Source of the DNA: a virus | Virus record (IMG/VR): IMGVR_UViG_3300005826_000054 | Span: 1-33,579 of that record | Direction: 5' to 3' (one strand) | DNA length: 33,579 nucleotides | Shown: positions 1 to 5,934 of the stretch, one piece after another | Position numbering within the stretch: the stretch's first letter is position 1 | Layout of the letters: every line of letters starts with the position of its first letter | Made by a program: the position numbers and the translations under genes | The notes under the pieces: model-generated | The model's database searches: none | What the model saw: the letters and a program-made list of their open reading frames with translations, nothing else | What the model was told of the DNA's origin: nothing

Positions 1-808
1 GCACTGCTTCCGGGATCAGCACCAGCCGCGAGGAGGGGTCGAGGCCGGCGTGCTGGTGCCACGCCGCCACCCGGCGCTGGAATCCTCTCTGCGCCTCACC
101 GACGACGTACACCCACAACAGCGGCTCTACAGCCCGCCCCTGCCATTCCCCGCCCTGCGTGGCTCTCGCGGCCTTCGCGAGCTCCACGGCGCTCTTGCCG
201 GAGCCCCAGCCGCCCACGATGATGTTGAGGCTGCCCCGCTCCAGGAATCCGGGAATGATCCAATCGGGCGCGGTCATGGACTGCACCCAATCGTTCGCGG
301 CTACCCAAGGCAGGCGCTTTTCCTGCTGCTTCGCCAGCGACTTGGGCTCCACCCGGTCCAGGAACGCCGCCTCGTCGCGCACGTCCTCTCCGGCCGCCAG
401 CAACACCCGCAGCGCCTTGATCGCCTGCTCGCGGCCTGTCGCGTCCAGTTCGCCGGTCGCGTCCATGCCGCGCGCGATCTCGAGAATGAACCATGCGTCG
501 TCGGTGCTGTAGCCGGTCGGTGGCGGGTGTTTTCCGTTGGGCCGCCATGTTGGGTCGTCCGGGAATAGCTGCGGCCAGTCGAGGCCAACGGCGGCCAATA
601 CGTCGTCAGACGAGCAGCCGGCGAAGCAGTGAATCAATGCCTTGCCGTCATCTGTCTCTCGAAGGGACAGGGAGGGCGTCCGGTCGTCGTGGGCCGGGCA
701 GCAGGCCATCCAGCGGTCGGGGCCTGTGCGCTTGCCCTTTTCCAGGCGCATCAGGATCCGCTCTATCGCGGCGAGGCCGTCTGAGCCGCCTGTGGCGCTG
801 CCCTTCAC
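1..808 (-). CDS. Phage primase/helicase: primase-type zinc motif plus RepA-like AAA ATPase (3' end cut by window edge)
   Basis: An open frame of at least 269 codons runs leftward off the window. It starts at a GTG that overlaps the stop of the Cro-like gene (GTGA). Residues 36-65 hold a primase-type zinc motif: CCPAHDDRTPSLS, then HCFAGC. After a helical linker, residues 199-206 read GGWGSGKS, a Walker A motif typical of RepA/DnaB-related phage ATPases, within the context PGFLERGSLNIIVGG. Phages of this type use such proteins to prime and unwind DNA at their origin. The translation was read by hand in the third minus frame, because the gene has neither an ATG start nor a stop inside the window. 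Domain families are recognised by motif; whether priming activity is present cannot be judged, because the polymerase part and most of the ATPase lie outside. Confidence 0.9.
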   Translation of the reverse strand, partial: MKGSATGGSDGLAAIERILMRLEKGKRTGPDRWMACCPAHDDRTPSLSLRETDDGKALIHCFAGCSSDDVLAAVGLDWPQLFPDDPTWRPNGKHPPPTGYSTDDAWFILEIARGMDATGELDATGREQAIKALRVLLAAGEDVRDEAAFLDRVEPKSLAKQQEKRLPWVAANDWVQSMTAPDWIIPGFLERGSLNIIVGGWGSGKSAVELAKAARATQGGEWQGRAVEPLLWVYVVGEAQRGFQRRVAAWHQHAGLDPSSRLVLIPEAV

Positions 809-990
809 TCGGCAGGCGCCGGTTCTGCGTCGTCGGCCTTCAGGGCGCCGCCGGTCAGCCTCTCTATTTGATAGGCACGCAACAGCGGCACCCGTGGCGG
901 CCACTTGTAAATCGCCTGCACGGACACGTCGAGGGCTTCCGCAACCTCGCGCACGCCGCCGAAATGGTCGATTACTTGCTGCTTGTCCAT
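805..990 (-). CDS. Cro/YdaS-like helix-turn-helix repressor
   Basis: This 61-residue protein starts MDKQQVIDHFGGVREVAEAL and has an HTH at about residues 5-30 (VIDHFGGVREVAEALDVS, then VQAIYKW). A short IERLTGGALKA segment follows, as in Cro/YdaS-type phage regulators. It lies just upstream of the primase/helicase gene, overlapping it by GTGA, and diverges from the SSB-like gene. The 59-bp gap between the two divergent genes contains two AACC-NN-GGTT palindromes that would suit an autoregulating dimer. The ATG is at 990; no clear Shine-Dalgarno sequence precedes it, so the transcript may be almost leaderless. Family assignment is by HTH pattern and length; the operator link is inference. Confidence 0.8.
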   Translation of the reverse strand: MDKQQVIDHFGGVREVAEALDVSVQAIYKWPPRVPLLRAYQIERLTGGALKADDAEPAPAE

Positions 991-1003
991 GGATTGTAGT
1001 CTA

Positions 1004-1035
1004 AACCAGGGTTGAATAAAGAATCAACCCAGGTT
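1004..1035. promoter_or_regulatory. Paired palindromic operators in the divergent promoter region
   Basis: Two near-identical palindromes, AACCAGGGTT (1004-1013) and AACCCAGGTT (1026-1035), share the pattern AACC-NN-GGTT. Their centres are 22 bp apart, about two helical turns. Together they also form a 12-bp inverted repeat with one mismatch around an AT-rich centre. They overlap the best promoter candidates on both strands, so a Cro-like dimer bound here would block both. Seen directly as sequence symmetry; the role is inferred. Confidence 0.55.
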
Positions 1036-1040
1036 ACAGT
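1012..1040 (+). promoter_or_regulatory. Sigma70-like promoter for the SSB-like gene
   Basis: TTGAAT (1012-1017) and TACAGT (1035-1040) are separated by 17 bp, a good sigma70 match. Transcription would start around 1046-1048, almost at the ATG at 1050, giving a near-leaderless mRNA. A weaker leftward pair (TTGATT, 18 bp, TAGACT) lies in the same interval for the repressor/primase genes. Confidence 0.45.
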
Positions 1041-1049
1041 ATCGGGGCC

Positions 1050-1820
1050 ATGAACGCATACACGGCACAGGACGCTCCCGGCTGGGAGCAGCAGCAACAG
1101 CTCGAAGAACGGCGACTTGCCGAGACGATGAGCGAAACACGCAAGAGGGTTAATCAGATGATGAAGGGAAAGGCAAGCAACAGCGGCGGGGATTTCCAGA
1201 ACCCGACTCCGGGGAATGTGGGCGCGGTTTGCACCAGGGTGATCGACCTGGGCACGCAGTCCTCGCAGTACGGTGAGAAGCGCAAGGTTCTCATCTCGTG
1301 GGAGATTGACGAGCAGATGAGCGACGGCCGCCCGTTCCTCGTGTCCTCGTCCTACACCCTGTCCTACCACGCCAAGGCCAGCCTGCGGCAGATGTTGGAG
1401 GGCTGGCGCGGGAAGGCGTACGGCGAGGGGGAGGAAATCGACATCGCCGCGATCATCGGCCGGCCGTGCCTGCTGAACCTCGTGGAGAGCGTCGGCGGCA
1501 ATGGCAGCACCTACGTCAACGTGAAGTCGGTCGGCCCGCTGCCGAAGGGCATGACGCCGGTACAGCCGGCTGCGACCGTCCTGTTCGACCTCGACGGCTC
1601 GCCGCCGGATTGGGACGCCTTCAACGATCTGTCGCAGCGCCTTCAGGAGAAGATCGCGGCCTCGCCCGAGTACCAGCGCATCATGGCGAGCCCGCCCGGG
1701 GCCACCAAGGCCGCGCCCGCGCCTCGCGAGAACGTCGCGCACGGCCAGCCGGCGCACTCGGCGCCCGCCACCGCCGAGACGGCGCCGTCGGATGATTTCG
1801 ACGACGACATCCCGTTCTGA
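1050..1820 (+). CDS. Single-stranded DNA-binding-like replication protein with SSB-type acidic tail
   Basis: The protein has 256 residues. The N-terminus (about 1-35) is rich in Gln and Glu. Residues 50-175 look like a compact beta-rich, OB-like domain (GAVCTRVIDLGTQSS, VLISWEIDEQM, TYVNVKSVGPLP). A Pro/Ala linker leads to the end DDFDDDIPF, which is essentially the DDDIPF tail of bacterial SSB, the peptide that recruits replication and repair enzymes. It is the first rightward gene, next to primase/helicase and upstream of an exonuclease, which fits a phage replication role. Similar proteins in phages are often left as hypothetical; the OB fold is inferred, the SSB-like tail is seen directly. 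Confidence 0.7.
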   Translation: MNAYTAQDAPGWEQQQQLEERRLAETMSETRKRVNQMMKGKASNSGGDFQNPTPGNVGAVCTRVIDLGTQSSQYGEKRKVLISWEIDEQMSDGRPFLVSSSYTLSYHAKASLRQMLEGWRGKAYGEGEEIDIAAIIGRPCLLNLVESVGGNGSTYVNVKSVGPLPKGMTPVQPAATVLFDLDGSPPDWDAFNDLSQRLQEKIAASPEYQRIMASPPGATKAAPAPRENVAHGQPAHSAPATAETAPSDDFDDDIPF

Positions 1821-1830
1821 TCATGGGTAA

Positions 1831-2075
1831 ACGGCGTGGCACTGCCGGGCTGTGCCGGGCTTGGCACGCTAAGGCCCGGCAGGGCAAGGCAAGGCGTTTT
1901 TAACGAAGCGGCAAGGCAATCACTGGCGGGGCAATGCGCGGCAGAGCGTGGCGCGGCCGGGCAAGCAGCGGCTTTGCAAGGCGGGGCGGAGCCCGACGAG
2001 GCTAGGCCGGGCATTCACTTGCCGGCCCTGGTCCGGCGCTGCGTCGCAAGGCGCGGCAAAGCAAGGCAAGGCTCT
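1831..2075. repeat. Degenerate pentanucleotide-periodic GC repeat tract (copy 1, two phases)
   Basis: This is non-coding DNA between the SSB-like gene and the next gene. From 1831 to 1895 the sequence divides into 13 pentamers, 12 of which end in GC (acggc, gtggc, actgc, cgggc and so on). After a T-rich interruption (1896-1905) the period resumes in a shifted phase. From 1911 to 2075, 27 of 33 pentamers begin with GC (gcaag, gcaat, gcggg and so on). AAGGC is the most frequent unit. About one in ten would be expected by chance at this base composition. Apparent ORFs through the tract are by-products of the repeat. Confidence 0.85.
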
Positions 2076-2097
2076 TTTAATCTTAAGAGGCAAGAAA

Positions 2098-2715
2098 ATG
2101 AAGCACATCAACGTAAGCATCAGCGGAGCGTCCGCCCTCATCTGCAACGCATTCACGGACGCGGCAGCGGAGGCATCAACAAACGGCACGCGGGCATCGG
2201 TAGTCGGCTCGCGGGGGACGCCCACGGAGCAGGCGGAATCGAAACTCTACAAGGGGATCGACGGCGGGCTGATGATTCCGCAGCCCAATCTCTTCCGCTG
2301 CATCATCGACGGCGGCACGTTCTTCAAGGCCGGAAAATCAAAAGTTACGACGCTGAAATCCAGCATGATTCCCTCGTGCCTGGAGCTTTACGGCCACGAG
2401 AACGCGGCCGAGATCCCGATCATCAGCGAGGAAGGCTGGCGCGTAGACACCCGCGCCGTTCGCATTCCGTCCACGGGCGGGCGCATCCTCTGTCATCGCC
2501 CGATGTTCGATGACTGGCGGCTCGACTTCGGCGTCTCCATTGACGAGGAGATCATGACCGAGCGCCTGTTGCGCGACATCTTCGACGCCGCCGGAAGGCG
2601 CATCGGTCTCGGGGATTTCCGGCCTGCGTGCAAAGGCCCCTTTGGAAAATGGGTCGTGCGGGAATGGTCCGTCGTGAAGCGAGAGGGCGGGGCCGAATTG
2701 AAATCTGCGGCGTAG
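2098..2715 (+). CDS. Unknown phage protein of the replication region
   Basis: This 205-residue protein starts at the ATG at 2098, which has an AAGAGG ribosome-binding site 7 bases upstream. Earlier in-frame starts run through the repeat tract and are rejected. It begins MKHINVSISGASALICNAFT. Its C-terminal half has a conserved-looking Gly-rich segment, GRRIGLGDFRP then GPFGKW, near residues 165-185. I recognise the general type (conserved hypothetical proteins beside phage SSB and nuclease genes) but no function. It has no membrane segment or signal peptide. It is bracketed by two pentamer-periodic tracts, unlike any other gene here. A role in replication or recombination is inferred from position only. 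Confidence 0.85.
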   Translation: MKHINVSISGASALICNAFTDAAAEASTNGTRASVVGSRGTPTEQAESKLYKGIDGGLMIPQPNLFRCIIDGGTFFKAGKSKVTTLKSSMIPSCLELYGHENAAEIPIISEEGWRVDTRAVRIPSTGGRILCHRPMFDDWRLDFGVSIDEEIMTERLLRDIFDAAGRRIGLGDFRPACKGPFGKWVVREWSVVKREGGAELKSAA

Positions 2716-2726
2716 CTACGCGGGGT

Positions 2727-2826
2727 CTGGCGATGCTTTCAGTAGCGCCGCGCGGCGCAGCACGGCGAAACATGGCAAGGCAATGCGCATCCGCGCTTTG
2801 CGGCGCGGGGCTCGGCTTTGAAAGGC
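2727..2826. repeat. Degenerate pentanucleotide-periodic GC repeat tract (copy 2)
   Basis: Between the unknown gene and the exonuclease gene, 16 of 20 consecutive pentamers end in GC (ctggc, gatgc, gtagc, gccgc, gcggc and so on). This is the same 5-bp pattern as at 1831-2075. The pattern runs into AAGGCAAACCAAGG, and its last AAGG serves as the Shine-Dalgarno of the next gene (ATG at 2843, 7-base spacer of mostly T). Confidence 0.8.
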
Positions 2827-2842
2827 AAACCAAGGTATTTTT

Positions 2843-3517
2843 ATGCACGTCTATTTAGATTGCGAAACGATCCCCAGCCAGCGCAACGAGGCAAAGGCGC
2901 GCGCAGCGGCCCGCGTCTCGCCGCCTGGGAACATCAGCAAGGCCGAAACCATCGCGAAGTGGGAGGCCGAGAAGCGTCCCGGCTTGGAGGACGAGGAATG
3001 GCGCAAGTCGTCATTCGACGGCGGCTGGGGAGAATGCGTGTGCATCTGCTGGGCGGTGCTGGACGAGGAGGTTTCGGCAGCCACGCGCCCCACCATCGCG
3101 GACAGCGAGGCCGATATGCTGCGCACGTTCTTCGGGTCGATGGAGGGGGCGCAGATCCGGCACCACGGCCGCCCGATCACATGGGTCGGCCATAACATCG
3201 GCTTTGATCTGCGCTTCCTGTTCCAGCGCGCCGTGGTCCTCGGCGTGCAGCCTTCGGTACAGCTACGCCAGGACGCCACGCCCTGGAGCGGCAAGGTGGT
3301 CGATACGATGCACGAATGGGCCGGCACGCGCGGGAGCGTGAAGCTCGTGGACTTGTGCGCGGCCTTGCGTATCGACGTAGGCCACGAGGACACCATCACG
3401 GGCGCGGAGGTGTGGGACACCTACAAGGCCGGCAACTTCGACGTGGTGCTACGCCATTGCCGGGCCGATGTGGAGCGCGTGCGGGCCGTGCATCGGCGCC
3501 TGCTGTTTCAGGCGTAG
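2843..3517 (+). CDS. DnaQ-like 3'-5' exonuclease (RNase H fold)
   Basis: The protein has 224 residues. Motif I is YLDCETI (D6, E8), motif II is VGHNIGFDLRF (D122) and motif III is HCRADV (H205, D209), so the four acidic residues of a DEDD exonuclease are present. Motif III has His where DEDDy enzymes have Tyr (H-x3-D), a mild oddity. The layout resembles the stand-alone predicted 3'-5' exonucleases related to the proofreading domain of family B polymerases. It would degrade or trim DNA ends during phage replication or recombination. It is the last gene of the rightward group and is followed by a strong hairpin. The start is fixed by AAGG 7 bases before the ATG. Confidence 0.88.
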   Translation: MHVYLDCETIPSQRNEAKARAAARVSPPGNISKAETIAKWEAEKRPGLEDEEWRKSSFDGGWGECVCICWAVLDEEVSAATRPTIADSEADMLRTFFGSMEGAQIRHHGRPITWVGHNIGFDLRFLFQRAVVLGVQPSVQLRQDATPWSGKVVDTMHEWAGTRGSVKLVDLCAALRIDVGHEDTITGAEVWDTYKAGNFDVVLRHCRADVERVRAVHRRLLFQA

Positions 3518-3522
3518 CGGTC

Positions 3523-3550
3523 AGGCGCCGGCCAGGGACGGCCGGCGCCT
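3523..3550. terminator. Strong hairpin between convergent genes, probable bidirectional terminator
   Basis: AGGCGCCGGCC (3523-3533) and its exact complement (3540-3550) enclose a 6-base loop, AGGGAC. It lies directly after the exonuclease stop and at the end of the leftward cassette. There is no T-run on either side, so it is not a textbook intrinsic terminator. Confidence 0.55.
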
Positions 3551-3566
3551 ATCACCCGAACGGGGC

Positions 3567-3771
3567 CTAGACGCCGACAACCGCCCGCGCGATCTTTTGC
3601 GCGTGGAACTCCTCACCGAGCTCGAGCACCTGTTGCCGCCACTCCTCGGCCTGCTCGCCGCAGTTTGCGCGGGCCTCGTCGTCCTCTGGCTAACTCGCGA
3701 CCGCTGAGGCGGTGCAGCCAGTCGAGGCAGGCCGGGCAGTTGGCGTGGGGTGTTGTGTGGCGGCATTTCAT
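3567..3771 (-). CDS. Small cysteine-rich protein, apparently frameshifted
   Basis: The ATG at 3771 overlaps the stop of the ABA-sandwich gene (ATGA). The reading begins MKCRHTTPHANCPACLDWL, with a possible metal-binding set C3, H5, C12, C15. In this frame it ends at 3613 after 52 residues, but residues after about 27 become Arg/Gly-rich and look out of frame. Skipping one base at 3690 restores a natural-looking acidic helix (PEDDEARANCGEQAEEWRQQ and onward) to a TAG at 3567, giving about 67 residues. This suggests a one-base insertion, an assembly error or recoding. No function is recognised. Confidence 0.45.
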
Positions 3772-4100
3772 TTTCCGTGAACCTCCAGCCACGCCTTGCA
3801 GATGGCCTCGCACGCAGTTCCGGCGTTTTCAAGAGCGGAGCCGCCGATCCCGCCATCGGTTTTCGGTGACACGGAACAACGCCAGTCGTCCTTTTCGATA
3901 ACAGGCCCCTCTATGCAGACGTAAAGCCCTTCCGCCTCCATCTCTTCCACCAACTCCCACGCATCCGAAATTGAGTGCTGCCAGTCTGTGAGGCTCCATA
4001 TTCCGGCCGTTCTCTGCACATCGACGCCGGGCGGGCACCAATCCTTCCCGAGGCAGTACCACCCCTTCACCTTCGCGATTCGTTCGTTCAGTGTGCTCAT
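3768..4100 (-). CDS. Phage ABA-sandwich domain protein
   Basis: The protein has 110 residues. Features typical of the phage ABA-sandwich family are visible: an N-terminal MSTLNERIAKVKGW, a DWQHSISDAWELVEEM helix (about 38-54), a WRCSVSP strand and the closing TACEAICKAWLEV helix (about 94-106). Members are small early or accessory proteins of unknown function, common in phages of proteobacteria. The ATG overlaps the methyltransferase stop (ATGA), and its own stop overlaps the next ATG in the same way. Family recognised by pattern; no activity can be stated. Confidence 0.75.
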   Translation of the reverse strand: MSTLNERIAKVKGWYCLGKDWCPPGVDVQRTAGIWSLTDWQHSISDAWELVEEMEAEGLYVCIEGPVIEKDDWRCSVSPKTDGGIGGSALENAGTACEAICKAWLEVHGK

Positions 4101-4831
4101 AGGTCTAGTGCCTCCTGCTCAGGCCGTGCGATGAACATATCCGGCTGACGTTCAGCCGCTGCGATACGCTCGCAGGCGATGTTGAAATAGCCCTCGTCAA
4201 TCTCGATGCCGATGAACTTGCGGCCTAACTGGACGCAGGCGACGCCGGTTGTACCGGAGCCCATGAAGGGGTCGAGAACTACTGTTCCTGCGCTAACGCT
4301 CAAAAGTTCAGCCACTAACGCGACAGGCTTTTCCGTGGGATGGTTTACGTTGCCTGTTCTGCTAACGCTAATGATCGTTCCAGACGATGGCGATCCAGGA
4401 GCTACATTCGTCTTTTTTCCGTAACCGATCAGTTCATGTTGAGAGCGCCACGCAGCCCCGAGGCCGGGCGATTTCTTATCCCATACAAGCATCGCCCTAA
4501 CGCGAAAGCCGCCGTCCTCTATAGCGTCAAACGTATTTATCCACATCCGCCAATCTGTGAATAAATAGCAATCATCCACCGAAGGGCAAGCGATAAGCAT
4601 TCGACGCATAAGCCTTCCATATCCTCTGGACGACAGATTGTCGAAAGCAATAATGCTTCCGCCCCGGTCGCCAATACTCCCTGACGCCTTCCCCGCTTCT
4701 TGAAAGCCTCCACTGCTATATGGCGGATCGGTAATGATAGTTTCGCCATCCTCCAGTATTGGCAAGATCTCCAAGCAGTCGCCCAAGTACAGCGTGCAGT
4801 CCCCGATCTGCTCTTTGCGCCGATAGGTCAT
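4097..4831 (-). CDS. DNA N6-adenine methyltransferase (beta-type motif order)
   Basis: The protein has 244 residues. The catalytic motif TDPPYSS (D35-PPY) comes first, and the SAM-binding motif VLDPFMGSGTTG (about 186-196) near the end. HPTEKP (164-169) lies between them, so the motif order is that of beta-class N6-adenine or N4-cytosine methyltransferases. It transfers methyl groups from SAM to phage DNA, most likely to avoid host restriction or to mark DNA. No restriction endonuclease is seen beside it. The start is MTYRRKEQIGD at 4831, which overlaps the upstream stop (ATGA); a longer frame reaching 5089 is rejected because its extra residues are an Arg/Gly-rich shadow of the neighbouring genes. 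The recognition site cannot be read from sequence. Confidence 0.92.
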   Translation of the reverse strand: MTYRRKEQIGDCTLYLGDCLEILPILEDGETIITDPPYSSGGFQEAGKASGSIGDRGGSIIAFDNLSSRGYGRLMRRMLIACPSVDDCYLFTDWRMWINTFDAIEDGGFRVRAMLVWDKKSPGLGAAWRSQHELIGYGKKTNVAPGSPSSGTIISVSRTGNVNHPTEKPVALVAELLSVSAGTVVLDPFMGSGTTGVACVQLGRKFIGIEIDEGYFNIACERIAAAERQPDMFIARPEQEALDL

Positions 4832-5094
4832 CCCCGCTCCCCCTCCCACGCCTCGCACGCCGCCCGCGCCTCGTCCCAGGTCGGGAACTCGCCGATGAGC
4901 GTGCGCCCGGCCGTGCATCGGAACTGCGGCCCCGGCTCGCGGCCCATGTCGCGCAGGGCTGCGGCGGTCCACGCCTCGATCATGGAAACATCCTGCCGGC
5001 AGGACGCGACGTAAATACGCGGCGGCCCGTCGACCCGCCGCACCCGGTAGCCGCCGGCCTCGCGGGTGTCGTCGGCGGTGCGGGACCATTTCAC
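4828..5094 (-). CDS. Unknown small phage protein
   Basis: The GTG at 5094 overlaps the stop of the upstream gene (GTGA); the stop overlaps the methyltransferase ATG (ATGA). The product is 88 residues, beginning KWSRTADDTREAGGYRV after the initiator. A basic beta-like N-terminal half (YRVRRVDGPPRIYVAS) is followed by two helices (MIEAWTAAALRDM and TWDEARAACEAWE) around a strand. Longer in-frame starts up to 5160 would overlap the neighbour heavily and are not needed. No family recognised. Confidence 0.7.
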   Translation of the reverse strand: MKWSRTADDTREAGGYRVRRVDGPPRIYVASCRQDVSMIEAWTAAALRDMGREPGPQFRCTAGRTLIGEFPTWDEARAACEAWEGERG

Positions 5095-5240
5095 CGCCGC
5101 ACGCACCGATACCGCGCCCGGATCGCCGTCCTGGCGAGCACCGCCGCCACGGCCTCGCACTCGGCCAGGGTGGGGTAGCTGCGCGGCGTGGCGGGCTGCG
5201 TGGAGCCTGCGAGGGTGGCGAGGAGGATCCAGGCGCTCAT
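5091..5240 (-). CDS. 49-residue predicted exported protein with two cysteines
   Basis: The start is at ATG 5240, overlapping the upstream stop (ATGA). The N-terminus MSAWILLATLAGSTQPATPR looks like a short signal peptide with a cleavage site after Ala/Thr-rich residues. The mature part holds two Cys (AECEAV and RYRCVRR) about 20 residues apart, suited to a disulphide in the periplasm. Small exported two-cysteine proteins of this shape are frequent in phage accessory cassettes; the function is unknown. A superinfection or envelope role would be a guess. Confidence 0.6.
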   Translation of the reverse strand: MSAWILLATLAGSTQPATPRSYPTLAECEAVAAVLARTAIRARYRCVRR

Positions 5241-5467
5241 TCCTTCATCCTCGCGCCGCTGACCCAGCCATCGGCCTCGGTCCAGTACTCCAGGTCGCGC
5301 GGGTGAAATCGGTAGGTGTGCCGCGTCCTGCTGTCGTGCGCGTGCACATGGTGTGAGCAACTCTTGATGATCAGCGGTTGCCCCTTGAGCCTGCCCGAGA
5401 CTGGCCGCACCAGACCGCCGCGCTTCACCGGGACGCCGTAGGTATCTCGGATGTACTGAACGCTCAC
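5237..5467 (-). CDS. Small conserved phage protein (YIRDTYGVPVKRG type)
   Basis: The GTG start at 5467 overlaps the stop of the 24-codon gene (GTGA). The product is 76 residues: SVQYIRDTYGVPVKRGGLV, then a beta-rich segment and HTYRFHPRDLEYW. This N-terminal signature is familiar from many phages of proteobacteria, where the rest resembles a small KOW/SH3-like barrel with a strand-turn-strand core. Function unknown; nucleic acid binding is possible but not shown. Confidence 0.75.
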   Translation of the reverse strand: MSVQYIRDTYGVPVKRGGLVRPVSGRLKGQPLIIKSCSHHVHAHDSRTRHTYRFHPRDLEYWTEADGWVSGARMKE

Positions 5468-5538
5468 GCCACCCCCCACGCCACGAGCGCGGCCAGGATG
5501 CCGGCGAGGGCGGCGAGGGTGTAGAGGCGGTCGGTCAC
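5464..5538 (-). CDS. 24-residue single-pass membrane peptide
   Basis: The GTG at 5538 overlaps the stop of the upstream membrane protein (GTGA), and its stop at 5464 overlaps the next GTG (GTGA). The product is TDRLYTLAALAGILAALVAW plus GVA after the initiator: one hydrophobic helix spanning almost the whole peptide. The exact overlaps on both sides and the clear helix argue for a real gene despite its size. It could act with the neighbouring 56-residue membrane protein. Function unknown. Confidence 0.55.
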   Translation of the reverse strand: MTDRLYTLAALAGILAALVAWGVA

Positions 5539-5705
5539 AGGCGTCGCCCATTCTTTTCGTATTCCCACACCGTTCTCACGCCCCAGGCGACCAGTCCGAT
5601 CAAGATCCAGAGGCTCCCGTAATCGATGAGCAGATACACGAAAAAAGCGATTTTTGCGTCTTCACCGAGAGATTGCAGCAGTGCGAGTACGTTTTCGTCT
5701 GACAT
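5535..5705 (-). CDS. 56-residue membrane protein, first gene of the leftward cassette
   Basis: The ATG at 5705 has a strong AGGAGGG ribosome-binding site 6-7 bases upstream, which decides this start over one at 5768. The product begins MSDENVLALLQSLGEDAKIA. It has a hydrophobic stretch AFFVYLLIDYGSLWILIGLVA (about residues 20-40), with a single Asp-Tyr in the middle, then WGVRTVWEYEKNGRRL. It may cross the inner membrane once or as a hairpin. It heads a translationally coupled chain of eight genes. Holin-like roles are possible but unproven. Confidence 0.7.
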   Translation of the reverse strand: MSDENVLALLQSLGEDAKIAFFVYLLIDYGSLWILIGLVAWGVRTVWEYEKNGRRL

Positions 5706-5934
5706 TGATTGCCCTCCTGTTAGGCGGCGGGGCTGCTGAGGCGTGGAGAGAACCGCGATAGTGGGCATGGTGCCCTTTCACGGCTTACGTTCTCGTCGGC
5801 GTTTTTCCTCTCACAGCCCCGCCATTGAAAGACCCGGGAGGGAATCTGTGCGGTGGCCGCCTCCCGGGCAGTTGGTCCCGCACGACCGCGACCGCAAGCC
5901 AATAATGCTTCGGCCGCTTCGCTGCATGTTTGGC
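5706..5934. other. Gene-free structured leader upstream of the leftward cassette
   Basis: No convincing gene is found in 5706-6037. Two perfect inverted repeats are visible here: GGCGGGGCTG (5726-5735) with its complement at 5814-5823, and CCCGGGAGG (5833-5841) with its complement at 5860-5868 around an 18-base loop. In a leftward transcript these would fold just before the ribosome-binding site of the cassette. A regulatory RNA (for example of the c4/antisense kind known from P1-like phages) is one testable idea; I cannot confirm a family. Confidence 0.45.

Noticed and set aside
1836-2513. Rightward ORFs reading through the repeat tract (also the early start at 1948)
   Set aside because: They consist of repeat-encoded Ala/Arg/Gly residues; ATG 2098 has a proper Shine-Dalgarno and a sensible protein.
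4832-5089. N-terminal extension of the methyltransferase to 5089
   Set aside because: The added 86 residues are an Arg/Gly/Ala shadow of the overlapping 88-residue gene; MTYRR at 4831 has the ATGA overlap and the normal family start.
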